The translations under genes were made by a program, and so were the position numbers. From Balanoglossus misakiensis (lineage: Eukaryota > Hemichordata), in NCBI GenBank assembly GCA_040954595.2, contig CM082582.2, positions 13,640,001-13,704,000 of the forward strand: DNA of 64,000 bases. Direction: 5' to 3'. Within the stretch, counting starts at the first letter, position 1; every line of letters starts with the position of its first letter. Shown in pieces: positions 11,561-23,249 of the stretch. The notes beneath the pieces were generated by a model. The model saw only the letters and a program-made list of their open reading frames with translations. It made no database searches and was not told where the DNA came from.

Positions 11561-13456
11561 ATGGCATCCTTCAATCCAGAAGACACTAGGTGAGATTTAC
11601 AGTCATTTGCCTCTGATTTCAAGGATTTTATCTTTTCTCATGTAATGTAATGTGTTGTGATGAAACGAACATAGTTCATAAGGGCTAATAAATGTTGAAT
11701 TTTGTTCGTGTCTTGTAGCCTTAATGGTGGTAACCAAGTTACTACTCAGCAGAAATCAACAAGTGAAACTCACACTAAAAAGATTGGAAAAAGGAAGAGA
11801 TATTACGAGCGCGATTCCGTAGTACCCTTTGAAGAAGATTTCACCCATGAGTTCAAAGGTCATCGAAATATATGTACTGAAGATGTGCCCCGTTGGTGTA
11901 CTCAAATATCAGGAAGACCATCTCGACAGCCAATTTCCAGGTTTCACTCAAACTTTAGTAACTTAGTCTTATCCTGTGTGTCTAATCTTCTAATCATACA
12001 TCAAATGAAATTAACATTAAATATTATAAATTGTGAATGTACATGTATCACAATTTGTGATTTCTTTTTGCGCAAAGATGCATTTCAGTTTCAGAAAATA
12101 ATAGCTGTACTATTTAATTTTCAGAGCATTGTGCGCGTTTTTGAACACGGCTAAAGGTGGCACTGTGTACCTGGGAATACTGGATAATGGCTGTGTGAAA
12201 GGTCTGCGGCTGACACAGTATCAAAAAGACCATGTTGTCCTTGCTTTAGATGATGTGTTTGGCAGATTTAATCCACCAGTTCCTAAGCATATGTGGCATG
12301 TGGAGTTTGTGCCCATCGTAAATCAAGGGAGCAAAAATCTGCTGGTGGAGTGTTCAGATGAGTCAAGGTAAGTGTGTCCATAGATGCTAACACATGGAGA
12401 GCATGGGTTGTGTGTGACTATGATAGTTACTTGTAATTGAGTACATGGAACTAATGTTTTAGTGTGCTGACTGGTGACATGTTTCAGTTGTTGTGTCAGC
12501 TAATATGATTATGGAAAAACATCTTACATGTTTTGTTTTGTGACCTGAGCAAGTGTGGCTGTTAGCATATACAGTAGAAAAGTGTCTTTTCTATTGCCTA
12601 TGCTGTTAGTAACAGACTGACAGACTGAGTCGTAGTGGCTAACTGGTGGCAAAGGTCCTTCATGTTTTGTTCTAACATACCAAATCTGCCTATTGTTTGC
12701 AGTGGTGACAATATGACCAATCCAAGGAGGTTCAAAGCACATGTCTTCAGAACCCATGAGTACTGTTGGTGTGACAAAGATTCTACAGCTCAGTTTAATC
12801 TGGCAAGTATATTACAGTGTGACACAGTTTTGGAATCAAATTTCACAGCTATCTACTCATTCATGAGTACATACTGGTAATAAATAGGTCCAATTGTTCC
12901 AATATTTGTGTTTCAGGGTGTTGTAGTTAGTGATTATATTGTAGAGGTGACCATCCATGCCTTTGATGGCAACGATCCAAGAAATAAGCGTGTAACAAAG
13001 GCAGATCTCAAACTTCCTCAAATATTTGAAAATGAAAATGGAAAAGCATATTTCAGACGACAGGCAAGCTTGCTTACAGTAAGTATTACTGCATGAGTGT
13101 TGCTACAGGGCCTATCAATACATATAAGCAACCAATATATTTCTTATTTATCTTTATATGATAAGTATAGTTTTATTATGTCATACACAATGGATTGATG
13201 CTGCCTTTGGTGGTTGGGCATTGTTGCTCTTCTTCCTCTTTCTCACATTATACTTTTCGAGTTCCACCAAATCTATTTTAAACCTGAACTTTTTTGACTG
13301 CAGTACACAGTGCAGGAAACCAAGGAACTTACCCAACAACAGGTCAGAGATCATTACCAGCCCGTTGTGGATAAACTGAGGAAAGAACTGTATGAACTGA
13401 GACAAGAACAAGTTAGAGAAAATTCGGAATTGGTGGATGTCCCGTCAAAAATATGA
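11561..13456 (+). CDS. SLFNL1: Schlafen-like protein 1 family, AlbA_2 domain protein
   Basis: Six coding exons: 11561-11589, 11719-11940, 12125-12367, 12703-12802, 12917-13078 and 13304-13456. The phases agree and give 909 nt (302 aa). The AlbA_2/Schlafen core spans roughly residues 45-220. It shows HEFKGH at 53-58 (the EFK signature of the family), CAFLNT at 87-92, KGGTVYLGILDNG at 94-106 and a downstream YFRRQAS block. The C-terminal 50 residues are rich in K, E, Q and R and look coiled-coil, as in vertebrate SLFNL1 (about 400 aa). There is no helicase domain, unlike long Schlafens. Schlafen cores include tRNA/rRNA endonucleases, and in nematodes Schlafen-like proteins form a piRNA-processing nuclease; activity here is inference. 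Candidate acidic residues are E48, E49, E54 and the E in LLVECSDES. The intron after 12802 appears to use a GC donor. The gene converges on POLR2C. The start is the first ATG after an in-frame stop at 11531. Confidence 0.85.
12803..12916 (+). other. GC-AG intron in the Schlafen-like gene
   Basis: The reading frame of exon 4 continues into exon 5 only if exon 4 ends after CTG at 12802, where the intron begins GCAAGT. The acceptor is tttcag at 12911-12916. The nearest GT donors (gtatat at 12807, gtgtga near 12769) put the next exon out of frame. GCAAGT is the usual form of the rare GC donor class. Confidence 0.7.
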
Positions 13457-13516
13457 TTCTTTGTTTCTTATGGTCAAGACTTATGGTAAGTTCACCATGG
13501 ACAATTTTTTGTTATT

Positions 13517-13539
13517 CAGTGGTCACTGAGTGACCACTG
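13517..13539. repeat. Perfect 11-bp palindrome in the 3' UTR
   Basis: The arms CAGTGGTCACT (13517-13527) and AGTGACCACTG (13529-13539) are exact reverse complements around a single G. As RNA this gives a 10-bp stem with a 3-base loop. It lies 60 bases past the Schlafen-like stop codon and upstream of both poly(A) signals. Confidence 0.85.
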
Positions 13540-13578
13540 TGGTCAGATACACACCACACCAGATTTGTCATTTATACA

Positions 13579-13584
13579 AATAAA
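13579..13584 (+). terminator. Poly(A) signal AATAAA for the Schlafen-like gene
   Basis: This is the first AATAAA on the plus strand after the stop codon at 13456, giving a 3' UTR of about 140 bases. Confidence 0.65.
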
Positions 13585-13592
13585 AGGATAAC

Positions 13593-13598
13593 TTTATT
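13593..13598 (-). terminator. Poly(A) signal AATAAA for POLR2C
   Basis: TTTATT on the plus strand reads AATAAA on the minus strand, about 280 bases past the POLR2C stop codon. It lies 8 bases from the opposing plus-strand signal, so the two 3' ends should overlap. Confidence 0.6.
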
Positions 13599-13874
13599 CA
13601 AAAAATATGAAACATGCCATTTGACAAGAAAGTAACACATACAAGACTTGCTGAATTTAGACACACACTTAATCACCTTCTTATCATGGAGCAGTGCAAC
13701 TCTCTTTCTGTACAATACAGGTGCATGGAACGAATGGCTGCAGATCTCGGATAGTGGGGTGTGTGTGAGAGATAAACTTCATGAAACGCTGATCCACAAG
13801 AAGAAACAGGATAAATATTGTTTCGGAAATTCTTGATGGTTTTCTATCTTTTCTTAGTAAATGTTCATCAGAAA

Positions 13875-15875
<2,001 letters not shown>

Positions 15876-16255
15876 GGTATATCTGCGATGGTTATTGCAA
15901 AGAAGCCACTAATAACAAAACAGCTTACTCGACATGTGTATCATCAGTGTAAATCTCGTATAAACTCGAATGCTGAAGCGCCCTCAATAAAGATTGTGTT
16001 TTGTGTCGCGTCATGATTTCAACATATTATAGTAATAAGGGCTTACCTGGCAGTTAAATAAAATACGGAAGACAAAGATATTTCTTGGGGGAAATGTACA
16101 TAGACAGGAAAACTGTTGATTTCAAGCGAAATTTACATCTCGAACATGTCAACACTCGCGCACTTTGCCGCAAGGGGGCGTATATTTTCACACCACAGCA
16201 CACTCTGGGCTGACCCTGCTTACACCAGAAGTCGCTAGTGGATAAGTCTGGCGAA
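15876..16255. promoter_or_regulatory. Shared divergent promoter of POLR2C and RPRD1
   Basis: 380 bases separate the two start codons, which face away from each other, so both 5' UTRs and both promoters must fit here unless distal leader exons exist. The half nearer RPRD1 is CpG-richer and holds a CTCF-like site. I saw no clear TATA box placed for either gene. Confidence 0.75.
16168..16180 (+). promoter_or_regulatory. CTCF-like motif in the shared promoter
   Basis: CCGCAAGGGGGCG fits CCRC-N-AGG-N-GGC-R. It lies 75 bases upstream of the RPRD1 start codon, probably in or near the core promoter. Confidence 0.4.
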
Positions 16256-18467
16256 ATGTCGTCTTTTTCAGAAAATGCATTAGAGGAAAAGCTTAATGGG
16301 ATCAGCAATTCGCAACAGAGTATTCAGACAATGTCCTTATGGCTTATCCACCACAGAAAGCGGGCGGAAGCAATAGTGAAAGTGTGGTACCGTGAACTGC
16401 ATAAAGGTTAGTGTCTGCACAGCTGTTACGATCAGCAGGGTTTTACATACACAAACTGCAAACGACGAATGTAAAGCATTGTTTTCTGTCTGATCTTGTG
16501 ATGATATTTCCTTTATTTGACCATAGACCCTAGACAAACTAAAGGGTTTTGTAACATGCTGTACTGGTATTCATCAACAGTCATTTCAGACATGCTATGA
16601 TGTTAGCTAGGTACAGATTTCTTTGAAAGATGCACAATGTAATTGTGCAGTAGTTCCATATCACTGTTTTCTACCATGATCCATTATTGCCAGTGTCTGT
16701 GTCATAAAACTGTTCAGTGTCAGAGAACAGGTGTCCCCTGTTACGAAGCTAGACAATAATCCTTATCTTTCGACTTCATCTTGTTCTATTTTTTGCAGTA
16801 AAGCCAAGTAAGAAGTTAACATTCATGTACCTATGCAATGATGTGATTCAGAACAGTAAAAGGAAAGGTCCTGAGTTTAGTACAGCATTTGGTTCTGTCT
16901 TAGAACATGCCTTTAAACATGTGACACGGTAAGTACAATTGACTACCAGGTATCTACAATACACAGACATGTACAGATGAGGCTCCTTTATAGGCCAGGG
17001 GAAGTCTTAGATATCTGAGGTGTTACAGGTGTAACTTACATCACTGGTACAGGGGTGGCTGCATCTTAATACTAGGATATGTTTATCCTAGTACTAAGGA
17101 TAACTTCAACCCTTCCACCACCATGGATTAGTCCAAATCCCTCTAAAGACAGCAATGGGGGTGAAAAGATTAAGGTCTTCTTTTGAAATGTCACTGGAAA
17201 GCAGAAAGACTAATTAATACTGTCAACAGATTCTGTGATCCAGTTTGATAAAATTTGATCAAAGTTATTCCAATTCCATTTGATTTTCAGTGATACAGAT
17301 GAAGGAACTGTAAAATCACTGGATAGGATATTGAACATTTGGCAAGAAAGATTGGTGTACGATGCTGAATATGTCGATCGACTGAAAGAAGCGCTTGGAA
17401 CAGCCAGTGAGTATGAATGATATTTGAGCATTTGGGAGGACTTAAAGCCATGATCTGTGACACCAACTAACCTGGAGCAAACAGAATCAGAATTTGATTA
17501 TTATTATTTTTCTTACACACAGCACACAAGAAATCTCCCAAAAAGAGGAAAATTGAGATTCCAGTGGTGGAATATGTGGAAGAAGAAGATGAGTCATCTA
17601 ATTCACCGAGAGAACCACCGGATGTGAGTATAAATGTGGAATTAAATATTGATCATCGTGTGATAAAGCCCAAAGACACTCATCATGACCTCTGACCTTT
17701 TCTATCACACAGCCAGAAGAATTAGTGAAAGCATTACAGGAACTTGAGCAATCTGCATCGAGTGATGCTGCAGTCAGAGAAAAAATTGCCAGTTTACCTC
17801 AAGAAGTACAAGATGTTTCACTTTTAGACAAAATAACAGGTAAGTGTGATTTGAGCATCCATGTTATCTGACTGGATTTGACGCAGAATACAAGACTGAA
17901 TTTGTGATGCCACTGTTGCTGAAACAACCTGATACACACATTGTAAAAATAACCCGTATTCTCTCCTTTTATAGATAAGGAATCAGCAGAGCGACTGTCC
18001 AAAATGGTTGATGATGCATGCATACTTTTAGCAGACTATAATGGCAGACTAGCGGCAGAATTAGAAGATAGGAAACACGTCTCAAGAATGTTAGCTGATT
18101 TCATAGCTGGTCAAAAGGAAAAATTAGCCACATCAGAAGCAAAACTTGAGGTTTGTTTAAAGATTCAACTACACACTGTTCACATCCAAGATTGTTTTAC
18201 TTCATTCAGAGAGAGCCGTCTTACAGATTGATATGGTCAGCAAATCGGCTGGGCAGTTTACTTGTTTTGTCTATATTTCTTGTTTGTTAACTCTAACTCC
18301 AAATATTGTTTATCTTATTTCAGGAATATAAACAAAAACTTGCGAAGGTGACACAGGTCAGACGAGAACTCAAGTCCCACTTACAGAATTTACCAGACCT
18401 GACGCTACTTCCTGATGTGACGGGAGGGCTTGCCCCTCTGCCTTCAGCTGGTGATCTCTTCCAATGA
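16256..18467 (+). CDS. RPRD1: Regulation of nuclear pre-mRNA domain-containing protein 1
   Basis: Seven exons: 16256-16406, 16799-16928, 17291-17406, 17523-17623, 17713-17839, 17975-18150 and 18324-18467. They give 945 nt (314 aa), against about 312 and 326 aa for human RPRD1A and RPRD1B. Residues 1 to about 132 form the CTD-interacting domain, with NSQQSIQTMSLWLIHHR, LTFMYLCNDVIQNSKRKG and ILNIWQERLVY all visible. Next comes a basic nuclear-localisation-like stretch, KKSPKKRKIE (about 135-144), an acidic linker and a C-terminal coiled coil (about 225-295) in the RPRD1 style. RPRD1 proteins bind the phosphorylated Pol II CTD as dimers and recruit RPAP2 phosphatase. One gene here stands for the vertebrate A and B pair. 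The start is the first ATG after the divergent promoter, and its product aligns with the family N-terminus. Confidence 0.97.
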
Positions 18468-20128
18468 TGAAAAATGGACTCTTTTGTCTTTTAACCAAAT
18501 TCCTTGTCTTTAGTTGTTGGGATAGTCCATTCAGAATAGGGGTGATCAAGTGAAAATTGAAAGCGGGTTAGGTTCAATGTATATAAAATGTGCCTCTTTT
18601 CAGGTGAAAGTGACTTTCATTAAATACTGCAATAACGTGTCCAATCCAAATGAAGACACTGTATTATTCTCTTAGTGTCTACATATGAGAAAGGTAATGT
18701 TTTTTGTGATGACCCATGACACGTTGCTCAGTCAATCAGGGACTAGATTCTGTGGCAGACTGATGGATCAAGGATGCAGATTGGCTGATGATGAATTATT
18801 TCTGCTGAAGTGGCCAATCAGGGGTGGTATCTCCAAATTCAATCAAGTCATGCCACCATCACTAAATGCTGCCTAGTGTGTGGACTAATTTTAATATCTT
18901 GAATCTTTCTATCTTTAATTGTCCTTATGGTATTTTGCCCCATAATACATTTTCCTTAGAATCCTAGCGACTGAAAGATCTTGCATGCTTGAAATGAGGG
19001 AGAGTGCAGTAATTTTTTAAACATGTTTTCAGTTTAACTAGGATTTGCTTTCAATGTATTTTGTACAATATTATAGAGAAAATTTAGTAAAGTGCCATAA
19101 TTTTAGATGACTTCATTTTAATCGAGAGAAGTAAACTTTATGTATTGTGCATCTGCCTTATACTGTTACATATCCAAGTATCCCATTTCATATCGAAGTT
19201 GTGCTATAATTGAAAAGATCTTCAAGGAAAGAAAAACGTAATCATGAAAGTGATTTTGGAACATAATATTTGATTCTCATTGTACTGTTGTGACATTATG
19301 ATTGTTTTTTCTCAGTACACAGTTTGTAACTTTGTTTTTGTTTTTAAGTAATGTACATTTTTTACCAGTTCACTTTGTGCCTTTGTTTTATTTTGAGTGC
19401 ACCCCCACATGGCCAGAATGCTTTTCCTTCCATCTTCACTGCTACTATAAAAAACGGGCCCCATATAAATGGTTCCCAGACTCCATGTATGCTGGAATTG
19501 CTGAAAGTTTATACAAAAGTTGGACAAAACGGATTCTGACAGAATAGGGTGGATGACAAGACCAACATTTTGCAATAATAGTCTTTTCTGAATTTTGTAG
19601 AAGAAACATTTGCTTGTTGCATAGTGTACAAGTCCTTAAGAATATCATTTATTTTAAGCTCGGGTAAACCAGCCAGTTGCATGGTAAAATGCAAAAACAC
19701 ACCAAAACCGTATTGACACCCATTTTATTGCAGAAATTGCTGAAAACTTATCTTCCAGGAAAACTTCGAGCTTGTGCCCATAAAGTTTAAACAATTGTGA
19801 TTGCATGTTATTTTAGTATCGAGGGCTATTTAATGCTGGGATTTTCAAAAGGTGAAGATATTCTCTTTTACTTAAAGTTTCAGATAACTTTTGAATTTTC
19901 TCAATGGGATTGTGAATATTGATCTTCTGACTCTGTATATAATTTTCATGATTACAGATTGACATAGTAAAAGTGCTGACAGTACTCAATATTTGTGTTG
20001 GTTCTCTTCCGTGTAAACAGATGAATTGTGACAAGTTTGCTGCCGTTGAGAACACTGTGACTGAAGTCAATAATGAAAACTATTAGTATTCTCCCCAGGA
20101 ATTTCTGAAACATTATTGGCAAATGTGC

Positions 20129-20134
20129 AATAAA
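20129..20134 (+). terminator. Candidate distal poly(A) signal of RPRD1
   Basis: AATAAA in the context gtgcaataaaaggg, about 1.66 kb past the RPRD1 stop codon. Use of this rather than the proximal ATTAAA at 18619 cannot be told from sequence. Confidence 0.4.
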
Positions 20135-20226
20135 AGGGAAGTGTTGCGATAAGTAGTTTACTATTTATATGTGGAAAATACTGGTACAATCGAAACTGTG
20201 AGAGCTAACACTGCTTTCATGAGTTA

Positions 20227-20236
20227 CTCACGTGAC
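20227..20236 (+). promoter_or_regulatory. CLEAR-like E-box upstream of PIP4P
   Basis: CTCACGTGAC matches the CLEAR consensus GTCACGTGAC at nine of ten positions and lies about 45 bases before the start codon. CLEAR elements bind TFEB/MITF factors that induce lysosomal genes, and vertebrate PIP4P1 (TMEM55B) is a reported TFEB target. A CRE-like TGACGTA follows at about 20246, and AAGATGGCGG (YY1-like) overlaps the ATG itself. Confidence 0.5.
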
Positions 20237-20279
20237 CGTCTCACATGACGTACGTGCAATGACATCACCTCGATCCAAG

Positions 20280-23249
20280 ATGGCGGATCGTGAAGAGGAA
20301 AACGCACCTCTTCTACAAAATGAGGAAAACACGTCGCCACAGCCACCCTATGCCCCGCTTCCAAATGTGGATCCATCACGTAAGTATCAGAATGTAAATG
20401 AGCTTCTGAAATGTGGCAGAATTCTGTCCACACTTCGTCGTCGACATATCAATATTCGATCGGTCCTGTCTGGGGATCTCTATGTCGGGTGTTTGTATTC
20501 AGGTCCAAAAACCAATAAGCATTGGAAATAATTTGGCAGCTTACGGAAGTAAAATTTTTCTGAGTCATAAACACCAGATTTAATGTACTCATGGCATAGT
20601 TTGACATTTTCTTTTTCGCAAAGCTTTTAGTGGAACAAATTAAACTAAATTTAGACCCTTGTTCAAAAAGTACAAAGTTTTGTGACGGATGAGTGAAGTT
20701 CATCGAAAATGTTTTGATCCCTGAGTGACATTTTTGCAAACTGGTCTATGACAGAATGCTAGACTTGCTACAATGCTTAGGAGAATAGATTTGTACAAGT
20801 TGAGAGAATGATTGGAGTCGTCGGTTGATTACAAGGAAAGCTTACTTCAGAGATGCAGAAATGTAATCCACATTATCCCATATTGTAAATGATGAGCATG
20901 TACACACTGGCCTGATCAGGAAATGAACACCTTTGAATATACATGTTAAACTTCTTGTGTCAACAGCGTATAATGTAAAATGAAACCATTGTAACTTGTG
21001 AAACTGAAAATATGATTGAGTCAGTAGAATGCCATGCAGGCTAATCGAGGGCACAGCAGGGGATGAAAAATGTGAAATTCAAACATACTTCATGTGTAGA
21101 AAACATGTAAGAGTTCAATGTTGACCTCTGTGTTTGATAAACACTGTAGTAATGACCTGTCTGTGCCCTTGTGGCAGTGCCTTTGTCCTTGTAGTGGGCC
21201 ATTCAGTTATTGATGTATTCTTCAATCGAGTTAGCAGTTCATGTCTTCATTATGCATACTATGCTGTATTTACAATACCCATTCTAAATAGATGTCTTTG
21301 AAAACGGTTACGCATGAGTTCCAACCACTAGCTGATTCCAACACTTTGGTATTACTGTTGTGTTTATCGGTATACAGTGGAGTGCCGCTGTCATGACCAG
21401 CTTATCTTGAATTGATGTTTTTTTTTTCTCTCAGATTTACCATCCCCAATACCAGGTGGCCCTCCTCCGCCCATTCTACCAGATGAGCAGCCACCACCCT
21501 ACACACCATCACCTGCTGGAGGGGTGCCAATGATCAACTGTCGCGTCTGTCAAGCTATGATCAACATAGATGGCAAACTTCATCAGCATGTTGTTAAATG
21601 TAATGTCTGTAATGAAGCTACAGTAAGTAAACAGTTTGGTGCAATGAAAATTCAAAATAAACTGCTGATCAGATCTATTTTTATCAAGAAATCTATTTGG
21701 TAAAGATTGAAGAATATAAATAGCGAATGACTTCCTCACAATAGCAGAGGTATCCTCTTTGCATGTGACGGCAATTCCTTGGTGCTTTGGAAAGTATTTA
21801 ATAACACATGTGATGTACTTGTGATGTGTCTTGATACCATTGCTGTACCACATCAAATTTGAAGGGAGTCCAGCTGCATTCTGGGGAGTTTAGGTTTCAT
21901 GGAAGGTTAACCTTTTCACCCCAGTTCCCTCTTTAGAAGTCCCACCTTACCACAGAAAACAATGAGTTTGGACTCAACCATGGTGGTAAAAGGATTAAAG
22001 GCAGGACTTGTGATATGTCTATATGTATCTCAAGAGAAACTTTTTTACATTCTACACACAGCCTATCAAGGAAGCTCCTCCAGGCAAGAAATATGTACGC
22101 TGTCCGTGCAACTGTCTACTGATCTGCAAAGGAACCTCACAAAGGATAGCGTGTCCCAGGGCAAACTGTAAGAGGATTATCAATTTAGGACCAGTTACTG
22201 TGGCCACAGTCAGGACACAAGTCGGCAGTAGAGTGACCTGTGGTCACTGTAATGAAACATTTTTGGTAAGAAATACATAGCCTTCAACCATTATCATACA
22301 TGTATATATACTGAGTAGTTTTGGGTCAGAGGATCTCTGTATTGTTACAAATTTGAAGTGTATGAGGCCTTTTATAATTTTTAATATGGTTGATACATAT
22401 TCACTTTGTTATATGTTGACAGTTTAATACAACAGTGAATTCCCTGGCAAGATGTCCTCACTGCAGGAGAGTGTAAGTATTCAGATTGGATGAATAACAA
22501 ATAATTAGCCGACCCTGCTGAACATTGCATCATGCTTGAGAGTCTGAGAAAGAAACTATGATAAAAATGGCCCAAAGATAACCTAATGCGGGCTATAACC
22601 ATCATTTAAAAGTCATCATAACCCAGGTTGTGATGTAAACACACATTTGGTTTGAAATTACCATTACTATAAATTAACATCTTTGTTATGCTTTGTAATG
22701 AAATTTACATCTGATTGGATGCCTTCCATTTCTTGTTTGAATTGCAGGTCATCCATTGGTCCAAAGTATGCCAAAAACAGATGCATTATTTTTGCAGTGA
22801 TTGGAATTGTATTTCTACTGGCTGGTATCGGAATTACAGTAAGTGAAAACTTTCACCATTTGTAATGTCCGATGTAAAAGTACATCAAAATAGTGAAAAT
22901 GCTGTGTAATTAAACTCATTCCTAAAGACGTGATTTGATTCTTACAAATGTATTTTACCTCTTTGTAGGTTGGTACGTATGAAGCTGCTCAAGATGCAGG
23001 AGGTATCTACTTTATTTGGATTGGTAAGTCAGCTGTTTAGAATTTGAATCCTGTGGTAAACATTCATGGAATGGTAGCCTTCATTTAATAAATAAATCCT
23101 CTCTTGAACGAGAAGGCAAAGAGTTAACATAAACAAGTCTTTTTCTTGTTTTGCATTCCATAGGAGCATATATCGTTGGCATCCTGAACCTGATCCGAAG
23201 CTGTTACTATGGAACCATGAAAGTCAGCACTGTTGAAGGCCCAGTGTGA
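20280..23249 (+). CDS. PIP4P2: Phosphatidylinositol-4,5-bisphosphate 4-phosphatase (TMEM55)
   Basis: Seven exons: 20280-20379, 21435-21622, 22062-22265, 22423-22472, 22748-22838, 22969-23023 and 23164-23249. They give 774 nt (257 aa), the length of human PIP4P2. The family is reported to remove the 4-phosphate of PI(4,5)P2 to give PI5P on late endosomal and lysosomal membranes; the PIP4P1 paralog also positions lysosomes. Visible parts are an acidic N-terminus with a PLLQNEE dileucine-type signal, a proline-rich linker, and paired CxxC zinc-like motifs (CRVCQ, CNVCNE, CGHC, CPHC). The CX5R phosphatase-type motif is at C118-R124 (CKGTSQR). Two transmembrane segments lie at about 193-211 and 224-240, and a short tail follows. 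Whether it is the ancestor of both vertebrate paralogs or PIP4P2 specifically needs a tree; I use PIP4P2 for the length match. Confidence 0.96.

Larger units (their letters stand above)
18468..20279 (+). other. RPRD1 3' UTR and PIP4P promoter region
   Basis: No coding exon is visible. A variant signal, ATTAAA, at 18619-18624 and a canonical AATAAA at 20129-20134 are candidate RPRD1 3' ends. The distal one leaves only about 145 bases to the PIP4P start codon, so the two genes would be nearly abutting. The last 60 bases are CpG-richer and carry the PIP4P promoter motifs. Confidence 0.6.

Noticed and set aside
12635-12880. An 81-codon frame across exon 4 of the Schlafen-like gene
   Set aside because: Its first part is intron 3. 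The tail after 12802 is intron 4 read through to a stop. Only 12703-12802 fits the spliced model.
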